A stretch of 64,000 nt of DNA from Sesamum alatum (taxonomy: Eukaryota; Streptophyta; Magnoliopsida; Lamiales; Pedaliaceae): assembly GCA_034509735.1 (NCBI GenBank), contig JACGWO010000005.1:17163264-17227263 (forward strand), read 5' to 3'. Each line of letters begins with the position of its first letter. The stretch's first letter is position 1. The notes under the pieces were generated by a model. The model was given only the letters and a program-made list of their open reading frames with translations. It was not told the DNA's origin and searched no databases. Shown piece by piece: positions 12,090 to 24,427 of this stretch. Both the position numbers and the translations under genes were made by a program.

Positions 12090-14083
12090 TGAAAGGAATT
12101 GTGGATCGTCCCGGGAAAAGCGCGAATGCGGAAGCGCGGTATAATTAAAAAATAAATGCGGAATTTAAACATGCTTTTAAATTAAAACACGTTTCAAAGG
12201 GTGTGCCTTTGAAATTTCCCGGGTGTTCGGTGTATCTCATGAATAAATCACATATAACATATCATGGAGGCCATAGGGTTGAAAATAAAAGAGAACGAAA
12301 ATCTAAAACGAGACCTACCCGTTGTCGTTTTCGCCTTCAACGGCTACACGCGTTGTTCCCCGTTTTGCACCAAGATCTCGTTCTTGAGACCCTTCCAAAT
12401 CGTGACACACGATCCACCCACGTATCTTGCACGTCGTGCTAGCAACGAACAAGTGTATAATATTTGGAGTGGATGAATCAATCAACACGTTATGAATTAA
12501 CGGTATTGATTCATCAAGTTCTAATGTTCCAAGAACAAGATAACAAAGAAACAATTTCTTGGAGTGTGTGAGAGAGAGAGGGGGCGGACGAGATGGAGGG
12601 AGAGAGAGAGACGAGTTGTGTGTGTGTTGTGTGTGTGTTGGAGATTCATCATCCTTCAACTTGTAGGATGCTAGGGGTTTTATATAGAAGAGGAGTTTAA
12701 TCCTCTTTAAACTCCTCTTTCAAGAACTCTAATTTGACTAGGATTTTGACCTAGTCAAAGTCCTAGTCAAAGTAGTGTTTTGACCTAGTCAAAACAATCC
12801 TAGCCATCCATCTCTCCCATTGATCTCAACCGTTGATTTAATTTAATTTAATGGAATATTTAAAACCTATTTAAATATTTCCAAGAGGCTAAAATAAATA
12901 TAAATATTATTTAAGCCCATTAAATAAATCCCTTTGATAAATCTAATTTATCAATTTAATTCCTTATATCTAATAGAAGGAATTATTTCTCCAAGAAAAA
13001 TAAAGGACCCGATTAAATCCAATTTAATCATTCCTTCACTCCAATATTTAATTCTAATTAAATATCTAAATGTGTGTGGATAGTGTGTGACTCTTTAGGT
13101 TCACCTTTCAGCTAGACTTGGTCGGATTCCTAGAATCCTTCCGTTACCATGGGTGGCCATCTAGCAACGGTCCATGGCACTAGAGACTAGGTGAAATATT
13201 CAGGGATGAACATTTAGGCTCTAACAGTACACTTGTCCTTCTGTCTTCGGTCTCATCACTTAGAGTCTAGGGCACGGAAAATGCAGGTACCCATTTTGGA
13301 CCTAAGTGTCGGTCTGTCCTTACTAAACGCCGCAAAGGAATCCTTCCCTTCTGTTCAGTCACTGTGGCCACAGTTTTAGGGACAAGACCTAGAGTATATA
13401 TATGAGACTCAACTGCCAAAACCTATTGACAGGAGACAGATCCTTTCTTGGAAACTACTGTCACTTTGCACACCAGAACTGCACTAGACATGGCTTATGA
13501 CTACCAAAGAGAATTCTGGCAATCTCTCACCATACCTAAGATACAGCCCTGATGTACAGGTAAACTCAGCAATTCCTCAAGTCAAAGGACTTGACCTGTA
13601 CCGTTGGAACCGGGAATACACGTCATACCTTGCTGACCATACTCAAGGTCCTCCGTAAGACGGTTCCCGCGAGTCACCTCAGTCAGCTGCGTCCTAGCAT
13701 GCTAACCCACTAACACTGCTTAGACGACCCTCGTCACCCGTCGATGAAACACGACAGCAGGTGCTTAGTGCAAGTCTCAAATGGAATCCCGGTACCCATT
13801 TTCGGGATTCCTTGACTTGGAGATTTCCGGACTGATTCGGGAAGACTGATTCCATGGACCTACCTCCAAGCGTAGTCCCAGTCCCCGAAATTGATTCTCA
13901 GTCCGTGGGCTTTGTTTGCGTAGTGAACAGATATGGAAAACAAATATAAGTGAACACAAACAAAGTGATGCCAAATGAAATTCACTTCTTTATTCATTAA
14001 TGATTTATCAAACACCTACGATTGTCTAGACATAGGTTACATATACCCGCCAAAATTGGCTTACATGGTCACCTATTCTAACA
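12090..14083 (-). repeat. 3' LTR of element E
   Basis: The minus strand runs TGTTAGAATAGGTGACC (14083) to CAATTCCTTTCA (12090). It is nearly identical to 20292-22288 with a few substitutions and 1-bp indels, for example TCCAAATCG preceded by CCT here and CCC in the partner. The CCATGG box is at 13144-13193. A GA/GT-rich simple tract (about 12570-12640) is also shared with the partner. Confidence 0.93.
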
Positions 14084-14094
14084 ATCTCCCACTT
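14084..14094 (-). promoter_or_regulatory. Polypurine tract of element E
   Basis: The minus strand reads AAGTGGGAGAT immediately before the 3' LTR start TGTTAG. This is the expected plus-strand primer of reverse transcription. Confidence 0.8.
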
Positions 14095-14099
14095 GACCT

Positions 14100-14493
14100 T
14101 TAAAGCCAATCACCCATATGCCTAATCCCCATCTTCTCAAGATGTTGCGTATGAGCACTCTGCGACATAGGCTTTGTCAGCGGGTCTGCTGTGTTGTCTG
14201 CTGAGTTGACTCGGTCAATCCGAACGTCACCTCTTCCTACCATTTCTCTAAGAAGATGGTAGCGTCTAAGAATGTGTTTGGAACGGTGATGAGATCTCGG
14301 TTCCTTTGCTTGCGCTATTGCACCGTTGTTATCACAGAAGATGACAACGGGCTCGGCGATGCTAGGCACCACACCCAACTCTTGGATGTAGTTTCTCATC
14401 CAAACCGCTTCCTTAGCAGCTTCTGAAGCTGCTATGTATTCAGCCTCAGTGGTGGAGTCAGTAGTGTTGCTTGCTTGGAACTTTTCTAAGCCA
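14100..14493 (-). CDS. Element E RNase H domain
   Basis: The C-terminal part of the copia polyprotein, which degrades RNA in the RNA-DNA hybrid during reverse transcription. The open frame at 14100-14399 shows FCDNNGAIAQAKEP, HHRSKHI and the tail NTADPLTKPM typical of copia RNase H. Upstream (14400-14493) the same domain continues, including the codons for a TTEAEY-type motif and AASEAAKE. A frameshift near 14494-14520 separates it from the reverse transcriptase frame, where SDASF should lead into this domain. It ends with a stop just before the polypurine tract. Confidence 0.85.
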
Positions 14494-15713
14494 TTACTCC
14501 TCCGTTGAGTTTGAATACATACCCCGATTGAGACTTGGCATCATCGTCATCAGACTGAAGCTAGCGTCGCTAAAGCCTTCCAGAATTAGTTCTCCATTGC
14601 CATAGACCAAGAACATTTCCTTAGTCCTCCTAAGGTACTTAAGGATGCCCTTAACGGCATTCCAATGTGCCTCTCCTACACAGGACTGATATCTGCTTGT
14701 CACGCTCAAAGCGTATGCAATGTCAGGCCTGGTGCAATGGACCGCATATTGGATGCTACCTACGGCAGAAGCATAGGGGATGACTTTCATCTTTTCAAGT
14801 TCCTCATCAGTCTGCGGGGACTGCTTCTTGGATAACTTGATCCCATGCCTCATTGGAAGGAATCCTCGTTCGGAGTTGTCCATTCGATATCTCTTTAGGA
14901 CTTTCTCCATATACGAGTTTTGGGTGAGCCCTAACATCCTTTTAGATCTGTCCCTGACAATCTGGATGCCTAGGATGTAGGAGGCTTCACCCAAGTCCTT
15001 CATGGAAAACTTGGTTGACAACCATGCTTTTGTGTTTCCTAGCATTCTGACGTCATTACCAATGAGCAGAATGTCATCCACGTAAAGCACTAGGAACGCT
15101 ATAGAGCTCCCACTGACCTTCTTGTATACACAAGGGTCGGATTCGTTTTTGATGAAATCATATCCCCGTATTACTTCATCAAATCGAATGTTCCAACTTC
15201 GGGATGCTTGTTTGAGGCCATAGATGGACTTCTGGAGACGACAGACCTTCTGTTCTTCTCTAGTGACTGTGAAACCCTCCGGCTGATCCATATAGATCTC
15301 TTCTTCAACGAAACCGTTGAGGAAGGCCGTTTTCACGTCCATCTGCCATATTTCATAGTCATACCATGTTGCTATGGCAAGCAGGATCCGAATGGATTTA
15401 GCCATGGCTACTGGCGAGTAGGTATCCTCAAAATCGACCCCGGTCGTTGAGTGTATCCCTTAGCTACAAGCCTAGCCTTAAAGGTTGTGACTTCTCCATC
15501 AACGCCGAGTTTGCGCTTGTAGACCCACTTACAGCCCACTGGCTTAACACCTTTCGGTGGAATCTACAAGTCTCCAAACTTGGTTCTCGCTCATGGAGTC
15601 CATTTCGGTCTTCATGGCCTCAAGCCATTTCCCGGAGTCGATGTCAGACATCGCTTCCCCGTATGTCTTAGGTTCGTTATCCAGAAGATCGGTCGCACCT
15701 AGAAACCCATATC
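14494..15713 (-). CDS. Element E reverse transcriptase domain
   Basis: RNA-dependent DNA polymerase of the copia element. The main open frame, 14494-15405 (303 codons), contains WQMDVKTAFLNG near its start, the catalytic FLVLYVDDILLIGND, the SYILGIQIVRD region, and the connection SAVGSIQYAVHCTRPDIAYA. The N-terminal part of the domain lies at 15405-15713 in other frames (coding for CKWVYKRK and KARLVAKGYTQ-type motifs), so frameshifts near 15405-15450 break the start. The C-terminal end loses frame after SDASF. The catalytic aspartates visible are intact. Confidence 0.88.
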
Positions 15714-17043
15714 TCACTGGAGGTCTGGATTCTCTAGTGGACCTACGGAGGACGGGAACGTCAGTGGTGACTGTGGGCGCTGACTGTATCGGAGCCGGCG
15801 GTTCAGGGACCGGGACTGGCCTTTCTTGAGGTTGTCCTTCATGCCTAGCATGTTGGACTTCTCTAGGTTGGTCAGCCCACCGTGCATTAATCCTGATCCT
15901 CTTGGTGAGGTTTCCGCGGCTATTTCTGATGGCTGAGTTCCATCACTTGATTCCTCAAGGATCAGCTCATCAGGTTGGATATCCTCCGGGAAGCCTTGCT
16001 CCAAGAATACTGCATTCCTTGAAACAAATACCTTTTGTTCCAAAGGGTCATAAAAGTAATAACCCGCAGTTTCTCTAGGGTATCCAACGAACCTGCATAG
16101 GCTAGACCTGGATTCTAGCTTATCTCCCACTAACCTCTTGACGTATGCGGGGCTACCCCACACTTTCAAGTAGTTGTAGGACGCAGGCTTGCCGTGCCAT
16201 ATCTCATATGGCGTTTGGGTCAATGCACTGGTAGGCGCCAAATTCAACAACTTGGCTGCCGTTTCTAATGCATAACCCCAAAACGATAAGGGCAATTTGG
16301 TAAAACTCATCATGGACCGAACCATGTCCAACAGGGTTCGGTTCCTCCTTTCAGAGACGCCATTTAACTGTGGTGTTCCGGGAGGTGTCCATTCCGATAT
16401 TATACCATTTTCTTTTTAGATAATCTAGGAATTCGGCACTAAGGTATTCACCGCCTCGGTCTGACCGTAGGACTTTAATTTTGCAGTTGGTCTGGTTCTC
16501 CACTTCAAGCCTGAATTCTTTAAACCTCTCAAGAGCTTCAGACTTGTACCTCATCAGGTAAACATAACCGTACCGTGAATGATCATCGGTGAAGGTTATG
16601 AAGCAGGAGAACCCACCTCGGGCCTGCGTCCTTAGTGGTCCACATACGTCTGTATGGACCAAGTCCAACAGACCTGTGGCAAGCCTGCTTTGTCCTACAA
16701 AGGGCTTTTTGGTCATTTTCCCTCTTAGACAAGACTCGCAAGTTGGTAGATCACTCAAGTCCCCAACCTCTAGGTTCTTTGAGTCTACCAACTTTTTCAT
16801 CCTATCTTGGGATATGTGACCTAGCCTAGCGTGCCACAGACGTGCGTTCCCGTTATTATCTAATTTCCGTTTGTGTTGAGCGTTAAGAACGAAATTCGTT
16901 TGTTGCAAGATATAGAGCCCGTTGTGCAATGTACCAAGTAGATGAGCAATTCCACACCTCATCAAATAAAAGCAATTTTTATTGATTCTGAACTCATAAC
17001 CACTATTGTCCAACAATGGAATGGAAATGATGTTCTTAATCAT
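15714..17043 (-). CDS. Element E integrase
   Basis: This part inserts the DNA copy into the host genome. Frame 16351-17043 holds the pre-integrase zinc-binding segment (LWHARLGHISQDRMK then CESCLRGK) and the DDE core: the first Asp in VHTDVCGP, the second in FTDDHSRYGYVYL, and Glu in SDRGGEYLS. A frameshift at about 16335-16350 moves to frame 15714-16331, which continues with DMVRSMMSFTKLPLSFWGYA and the variable C-terminal region. All three catalytic residues are present but the reading frame is not continuous. Confidence 0.87.
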
Positions 17044-17433
17044 ACTAGGTACAAAAATAAACCTGCTCTAATTCTATGCTAATGGTATCACTAATTACTA
17101 AAGTGGCGGATCCTACTGCTTCTGCGAGATGGCCTTGCCATTTCCGAGCTTCAGGATCATGTCCCCGCTACATAGTTTTCTGCTTCTTTTCAGCACCTGC
17201 AAATCATTGCAAATGTGAGCTCCACAGCCGGTATCCAATACCCAAGAGGCAGAATTAGTGACCATGTTAACCTCAATCACAAAATATACCTTGGTTTGAG
17301 AAGAGTTTGGGGCACTCTCTCTTCCAATGCCCTTTCTCACGGCAGTTGATACATATGTCATTTGCCTTTGACTGTTGCTTGGAGACAACCTTTCCCTTTC
17401 CTTTGCCTTTCCCCTCTTTGGCAATGGGAACAC
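17044..17433 (-). CDS. Element E aspartic protease
   Basis: Copia polyprotein protease, which cuts Gag-Pol into mature proteins. The open frame at 17113-17433 contains the active-site motif SWVLDTGCGAHICND. It then gives KLGNGKAI before losing frame near 17115; the segment through 17044 codes for the linker to integrase. The frame overlaps the end of gag at 17273-17433 in a different register, so a frameshift or an assembly error separates them. Confidence 0.8.
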
Positions 17434-18152
17434 TCTGAGTGTTCGTAGCTGCTATGACGGCTTTTCCCTTCCCCTTCTTCTTTTTCCAACGTCCGGCACC
17501 CTTGCCTTTCGTCTTGGAAGTTGAAGCACCTCCAAACAATACCGAAGGCGTGGACTTCTTAGTCGTTGCCTCGTATTGCACCAACATATTGATCAACTCA
17601 TGAATGCCCTTCTCAAGTGTATTCATGTTATAGTTGACGATAAATTGGTCGAAGGAGGGTGGGAGTGACTGAAAGATCACATCTATGTACGTTTCGTTAT
17701 CGAGACCTGCCTTTAGGTCCTCGAGCTTTTCCACTAGGGTAAGCATTTTAACCCCATGCTCTTGTACAGAGGATCCTTCTGTCATTTTAGTTCCAAAGAA
17801 CGCCTTGGTCGCGACATACCTAGTATGCCGGTCCGGGACTGCATAGCAATCCTTAAGGCGAGCCATAATGGAAGGGACATCGTCTAGCCTTTCATATTGC
17901 TTCTGAATCTCATTGGTCATCGAAGCAAGTATGATGCTACGGACCTTCCGGTTATCCTTATGCCAAGTCTCGAACGTCTCACGTTCTTCTGGCGTGGATC
18001 CTTCCGGTAAGGTCCTAGGGAGAGGCTCGTCCATGACGTAGCCTTGGTTCTCGTAATCTTGGACTATCCTGAGATTGCGCAACCAGTCATTGTAATTTGT
18101 TCCATTGAATTTGTTTGTCTCAAGAATGGTTGATAGTGGGTTTCTTAGACAT
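17273..18152 (-). CDS. Element E gag (capsid/nucleocapsid)
   Basis: Structural protein that forms the virus-like particle. The long frame from 18082 gives 269 codons, but the likely true start is the ATG at 18152-18150, which other copies read as MSKNPL or MYKNPL. An extra base near codon 5 in this copy throws it out of frame until NKFNGTNYNDWLRN. Mid-protein it has FQSLPPSFDQFIVNYNMN, a usual copia Gag motif, then a lysine/glycine-rich basic stretch and one zinc knuckle, CINCREKGHWKREC (C-X2-C-X4-H-X4-C), that binds the RNA genome. Confidence 0.88.
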
Positions 18153-20278
18153 TTTAAAATCTACATTTAGAAAACAACGCGCGATCAGCAGAAAATAAAG
18201 ACGGTGGTTTGATGAAATAATTAAATGCTTGGTCTTTAGTCATTTAATCCTCCCACTATTTATACGAAAACACGGTACTCTCAAACGTGATTTTCGGGAA
18301 ATCCTTTCCTAGTGGGCTTGGGATCCACAGCGATTTTTCCCATACCCCGCTTTTACGATTCGCATGGAAAAGATCCTGTGGGAGGTATTCCATACCATTC
18401 TCGTTCCACGAGATTCCGAAGATTATTGCCTTACCCTTTTGCATGATCCCGAGGACTCCAAGCGAATCATGCTAATTGGGCGTTAGACCCGACCCAATCA
18501 ACCGAGCCATGGACCCACTAGTACCCCCACGACTCGTGAGACAGGTAACAGCAGCCCATTTTTCGTTCATGACACAGTGCAGCTTCTTTTAAGTACAATA
18601 ACGTGCCACGACTCGTGAGACCACGCTATTGACCTAAAACAGCTTCCTCACTGTGCCATGGATTGGAAGGCATGGACAAACTCCTAGAGTTCATGTCCAC
18701 TTTATCTAGGGTCTAATATTTCAACATTGGTCCAACCAATGTGAGAGTAGTGAATGACCGAGATCTCATAATATATCCATACATTCATCCATAATGCATA
18801 AATAAAAATCCATCCATAGCAGTTATATGATAAATAAAAGCCATTCATCCATCATAATAACCACATGCAAAATTAAAGCCTAGCACGCCCCTGTTGGATG
18901 ATCATGAGCCCGAATCCTATGCGATCCACTGAGCCCGCAGTGGATCTATGGTCAATCTAGGGTTGGTCCTATACTATTACAATAATAGTAACCCAATCAT
19001 CATGCTGATGGGCCTTGGTCTCTTTTTCTCTTTCTTCACTTCATGGAAAACGCCAAGGGACCTCCGGTCTGGGCTCTCCATGTGGTCCTTCCTTCTTCTC
19101 CACCAATTACAAAAAATGGAAACCTCACTCCTAGTCTACTCTCATTACATATTAAAAAGTAGAAACCCCAGCGAAAACCCGGGGGGAGTACATAAGGAGG
19201 GAGGTAGAAAGCCTTATTATTCCAAGGCACTAGAAAGAGAGAAGGAGAAAGCAGTTAAAGAGGCACACAGGCCCAACAGAAAATTAAACCATACATCCGG
19301 TCTAGGGCTCGTGATCATCCATTTTCATCCAACACACATAATCACATGATCCAATCACATAATTACAATATACCAATAATTCATGATTTCCAATCATAAT
19401 AATCCAAAACAAAATAAATGATCATGTGCGCAACGTGTGAAAAATAAAACACAAATATTGGTAATAATATTTTTTTTTCGTTTTAGGAAAACCTTTCCTC
19501 ATTATTTTAAGTAAAATAACCCGGGGATTCCAAATCCAATTTATTTTACTCCTAAAATAATGTTTTTAGGAATTTAGGCAAAATTGAACCCAAAAACAAA
19601 TTTTCAGAATTTAATTCAAAATTAAAAACTGAAAAGTAAATAATAAATAAAAAATAATAATACTAGGGTTTCAAAAAACCCTAGCTGCAGGCCGTCGCGC
19701 GCGCAGGCTCCTCTGCCTCGCGCGCGCCGGCCTGCTGGTCGCCAGCCGCGTGCCTGCGCTGTGCGCAGTGCGCGCGCGCAGACGCGCACTGGGCACGCCC
19801 GCCGGGCGCACGTGCGCAGACGCCTCCGTCCGACAGCCTTGCGCGCGCGCGTGCGCCCGACAGCCTTGCGCGCGCGCGCGCATGAGCGCGCCTACCGGCC
19901 GCGCGCGCGCAGACACACTCGTCTGCCCGCGCGCGCGGCTGGAGGCGCCCCTTGCGCGCGCGCTGCCCCTGCGCGGCCGGCTGGGCGGGCGCGCGCAGGC
20001 TACCTTTGCCTGCGCGCGTCTGCCCTGCCGGTAGCGCTCGGCTGCGCGCGCCAGCCTTCCCGGCTGGCCGGCTGTGGCGTTTCTCGTTTTTCAGTTCAAA
20101 TTTTCCCCCGTTTCCCAAGAAAAAACAGAAAATACCAACATTTAGAATTTCACACGAATTAAAAGCAACAAAACAACATGCTTTAATAATCAAGAAAATC
20201 AAGATTCAATTAAAACATGCTCAAAACACGTTTCATGCTTAAAACGCACATAAACCCTAGGCCTATACACCGAACCGG
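18153..20278 (-). mobile_element. Untranslated leader of element E
   Basis: A 2.1-kb leader between primer site and gag with no credible gene. The section 18240-18700 is conserved with A and F and carries two CACGACTCGTG palindromes (18528-18538, 18607-18617). The section 19683-20085 is a CG-alternating block. Confidence 0.75.
19683..20085. other. CG-alternating block in leader of element E
   Basis: The longest CG-rich block in the window, about 400 bp, dominated by GCGCGC runs and bounded by AT-rich DNA on both sides. It begins about 205 nt after the primer site. Open frames of up to 173 codons run across it on both strands and consist mostly of Ala, Arg, Pro and Gly. They are explained by composition. 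Confidence 0.85.
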
Positions 20279-20291
20279 GCTCTGATACCAC
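20279..20291 (-). promoter_or_regulatory. Primer binding site of element E
   Basis: The minus strand reads GTGGTATCAGAGC immediately after LTR end CCTTTCA. It is complementary to initiator methionine tRNA. Confidence 0.92.
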
Positions 20292-22288
20292 TGAAAGGAA
20301 TTGTGGATCGTCCCGGGAAAAGCGCGAATGCGGAAGCGCGGTATAATTAAAAAAATAAATGCGGAATTTAAACATGCTTTTAAATTAAAACACGTTTCAA
20401 AGGGTGTGCCTTTGAAATTTCCCGGGTGTTCGGTGTATCTCATGAATAAATCACATATAACATATCATGGAGGCCATAGGGTTGAAAATAAAAGAGAACG
20501 AAAATCTAAAACGAGACCTACCCGTTGTCGTTTTCGCCTTCAACGGCTACACGCGTTGTTCCCCGTTTTGCACCAAGATCTCGTTCTTGAGACCCTCCAA
20601 ATCGTGACACACGATCCACCCACGTATCTTGCACGTCGTGCTAGCAACGAACAAGTGTATAATATTTGGAGTGGATGAATCAATCAACACGTTATGAATT
20701 AACGGTATTGATTCATCAAGTTCTAATGTTCCAAGAACAAGAGAACAAAGAAACAATTTCTTGGAGTGTGTGAGAGAGAGAGGGGGCGGACGAGATGGAG
20801 GGAGAGAGAGAGACGAGTTGTGTGTGTGTGTTGTGTGTGTTGGAGATTCATCATCCTTCAACTTGTAGGATGCTAGGGTTTATATAGAAGAGGAGTTTAA
20901 TCCTCTTTAAACTCCTCTTTTAAGAACTCTAATTTGACTAGGATTTTGACCTAGTCAAAGTCCTAGTCAAAGTAGTGTTTTGACCTAGTCAAAACAATCC
21001 TAGCCATCCATCTCTCCCATTGATCTCAACCGTTGATTTAATTTAATTTAATGGAATATTTAAAACCTATTTAAATATTTCCAAGAGGCTAAAATAAATA
21101 TAAATATTATTTAAGCCCATTAAATAAATCCCTTTGATAAATCTAATTTATCAATTTAATTCCTTATATCTAATAGAAGGAATTATTTCTCCAAGAAAAA
21201 TAAAGGACCCGATTAAATCCAATTTAAATCATTCCTTCACTCCAATATTTAATTCCTAATTAAATATCTAAATGTGTGTGGATAGTGTGTGACTCTTTAG
21301 GTTCACCTTTCAGCTAGACTTGGTCGGATTCCTAGAATCCTTCCGTTACCATGGGTGGCCATCTAGCAACGGTCCATGGCACTAGAGACTAGGTGAAATA
21401 TTCAGGGATGAACATTTAGGCTCTAACAGTACACTTGTCCTTCTGTCTTCGGTCTCATCACTTAGAGTCTAGGGCACGGAAAATGCAGGTACCCATTTTG
21501 GACCTAAGTGTCGGTCTGTCCTCACTAAACGCCGCAAAGGAATCCTTCCCTTCTGTTCAGTCACTGTGGCCACAGTTTTAGGGACAAGACCTAGAGTATA
21601 TATATGAGACTCAACTGCCAAAACCTATTGACAGGAGACAGATCCTTTCTTGGAAACTACTGTCACTTTGCACACCAGAACTGCACTAGACATGGCTTAT
21701 GACTACCAAAGAGAATTCTGGCAATCTCTCACCATACCTAAGATACAGCCCTGATGTACAGGTAAACTCAGCAATTCCTCAAGTCAAAGGACTTGACCTG
21801 TACCGTTGGAACCGGGAATACACGTCATACGTTGCTGACCATACTCAAGGTCCTCCGTAAGACGGTTTCCCGCGAGTCACCTCAGTCAGCTGCGTCCTAG
21901 CATGCTAACCCACTAACACTGCTTAGACGACCCTCGTCACCCGTCGATGAAACACGACAGCAGGTGCTTAGTGCAAGTCTCAAATGGAATCCCGGTACCC
22001 ATTTTTCGGGATTCCTTGACTTGGAGATTTCCGGACTGATTCGGGAAGACTGATTCCATTGGACCTACCTCCAAGCGTAGTCCCAGTCCCCGAAATTGAT
22101 TCTCAGTCCGTGGGCTTTGTTTGCGTAGTGAACAGATATGGAAAACAAATATAAGTGAACACAAACAAAGTGATGCCAAATGAAATTCACTTCTTTATTC
22201 ATTAATGATTTATCAAACACCTATGATTGTCTAGACATAGGTTACATATACCCGCCAAAATTGGCTTACATGGTCACCTATTCTAACA
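20292..22288 (-). repeat. 5' LTR of element E
   Basis: Minus strand TGTTAGAATAGG (22288) to CCTTTCA (20292). It is the partner of 12090-14083 and carries the element's promoter region and the shared CCATGG box (21345-21395). The right flank GTAAG (22289-22293) matches 12085-12089. Confidence 0.93.
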
Positions 22289-22416
22289 GTAAGTACAACA
22301 AACTCATGCCTATGAATCCTTACTACATTCATTAACATAATATTACTTGTTCACAGATTGACGAATGGTTCTCAGAACAGCCAATACCATTGACTTTTTG
22401 GTCACCTATTCTAACA
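22289..22416 (-). repeat. 5' LTR of element A, part 2
   Basis: This is the sense-start of A's 5' LTR, displaced from part 1 by element E. It matches 4232-4359 closely and ends with TTCTAACA, so the minus strand begins TGTTAGAATAGGTGACC. The first five bases are the second copy of E's target duplication. Confidence 0.9.
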
Positions 22417-24427
22417 CATCTGCCATATCTCATAGTCATACCATGCTGCTATGGCGAGCAGGATTCGAATGGACTTAGCCATGGCTACTGGCGAGTAGGT
22501 ATCCTCAAAAATCGACCCCGGGTCGTTGAGTGTATCGCTTAGCTACAAGCCTAGCCTTAAAGGTTGTGACTTCTCCATCAACGCCAAGTTTGCGCTTGTA
22601 GACCCACTTACAGCCCACTGGCTTAACAGCTTTCGGTGGATCTACAAGTCTCCAGACTTGGTTCTCGCTCATGGAGTCCATTTCAATTTTCATGGCCTCA
22701 AGCCATTTCCCGGAGTCGATGTCAGACATCGTTTCTCCATATGTCTTAGGATCGTTATCCAAAAGATCGGTCGCTCCTAGAAAGCCATATCTCACTGGAG
22801 GTCTGGACTCTCTAGTAGACCTACGGAGAACAGGAACGTCAGTGGTGACTGTGGGCGCTGCTGTATCGGAGCCGGCGGTTCAGGGACTGGGGCTGGCCGT
22901 TCCTGAGGTTGTCTTTCATGCCTAGCATGTTGGACTCCTCGAGGTTGGTCAGCCCTTCGGCTGTCTATCCTGAATCCTCTAAGTGAGGGTTCCGCGGCTG
23001 CCTCTGATGGCTGGATTCCATCACTTGATTTCTCAAGGATCAACTCATCTGGTTGGATATCCTCCGGGAAGCCTTGCTCCAAGAATACTGCATTCCTTTA
23101 AACAAATACCTTTTGTTCCAAGGGGTCATAAAAGTAATAACCCGCAGTTTCTTTAGGGTATCCAACGAACCTGCATAAGCTAGACCTGGATTCTAGCTTA
23201 TCTCCCCCTAACCTCTTGACGTATGCGGGGCTACCCACAATTTCAAGTAGTTGTAGGACGCAGGCTTGCCCATGCCATATCTCATATGGCGTTTGGGTCA
23301 AAGCACTGGTAGGCGCCAAATTCAACAATTTGGCTGTTGTTTCTAATGCATAGCCCCAAAAGGATAAGGGCAATTTAGTAAAACTCATCATGGACCGAAC
23401 CATGTCCAACAGGGTTCGATTCCTCCTTTCAGAGACACCATTTAATTGTGGGGTTCCGGGAGGTGTTCATTCTGATATTGTACCATGTTCTTTTAGATAA
23501 TCTAGGAACTCCGTACTAAGGTATTCACCGCCTCGGTCTGACCGTAGGATTTAATTTTGCAGTTGGTCTGGTTCTCCACTTCAAGTCTGAATTCTTTAAA
23601 AACCTCTCAAGAGCTTCAGACTTGTACCTCATTAGCTAAACATAACCATACCGTGAATGATCATCGGTAAAGGTTATGAAGTAGGAGAACCACCTCGGGC
23701 CTGTATCCTTAGTGGTCCACATACGTCTGTATGGACCAAGTCCAACAGACCTGTGGCAAGCCTGCTTTGTCCTACAAAGGGGCTTCTTGGTCATTTTCCC
23801 CTCTTAGACAGGATTCACAAGTTGGTAGATCACTCAAGTCCCCAACCTCTAGGTTCTTTGAGTCTACCAACCTTTTCATCCTATCTTAGGATATGTACCT
23901 AGCCTAGTGTGCCAGAGTCGTGCGTTCCCGTTATTATCTAATTTTCGTTTGGGTTGAGCGTTAAGAAGCAGTTCGTTTGTTGCAAAGATATAGAGCCCGT
24001 TATTTAATAATACCAGCAGATGAGCAATTCCACACCTCATCAAATAAAGCAATTTTTATTGATTCTAAACTCATAACCACTATTATCCAACAATGGAATG
24101 GAAATGATGTTTTTAATCATACTAGGTACAAAATAAACTTGCTCTAATTCTATGCTAATGCTATCACTAATCACTAGAGTGGCGGATCCTACTGCTTCTG
24201 CCGAGATGGCCTTGCCATTCCCAAGCTTTAGGATCATGTCCCGCTACCCAGTTTTTCTGCTTCTTTTCAGCACCTCAAGTCATTGCAAATGTGAGCTCCA
24301 TAGCCGGTATCTAATACCCAAGAGGCAGAATTAGTGACCATATTAACCTCAATCACATAGATACCTTGGTTCGAAGAAGAGTTTGGGGCACTCTCTCTTC
24401 CAATGCCCTTTCTCACGGCGGTTGATA
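22417..24427 (-). pseudogene. Copia element C pol fragment
   Basis: About 2 kb of internal copia sequence parallel to 15342-17347 of element E: start of the RT region (22417-22800, with MDSMSENQVWRLVDPPKAVK and CKWVYKRK), linker (22792-23082), integrase (23098-23900) and protease (24040-24420, LDTGYGAHICND). The protease active-site DTG is kept, but the frame is broken in many places. The left edge abuts the end of A's LTR inside RT; the right edge abuts the start of D's LTR inside gag. Both are insertion sites, so C is the oldest layer and its other parts lie beyond these insertions. Confidence 0.85.

Larger units (their letters stand above)
12090..22288 (-). mobile_element. Complete copia retrotransposon E
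   Basis: A 10.2-kb element with two LTRs of 1994 and 1997 bp, a primer site, a polypurine tract, and gag, protease, integrase, reverse transcriptase and RNase H in the Ty1/copia order. It is flanked by a perfect 5-bp target duplication, GTAAG at 12085-12089 and 22289-22293. The LTRs differ at few positions, which points to a young insertion. It lies in the 5' LTR of element A: removing it restores a sequence matching 4226-4359. Several frameshifts break the polyprotein, so this copy as assembled would need proteins supplied in trans. Confidence 0.93.

Noticed and set aside
14780..15829. Plus-strand frames opposite the copia pol
   Set aside because: Shadows of the minus-strand reverse transcriptase and integrase frames.
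19671..20242. Open frames up to 173 codons in the CG block of element E
   Set aside because: Same composition effect; partial similarity to the frame in A's block follows from shared DNA and not from a conserved protein frame.
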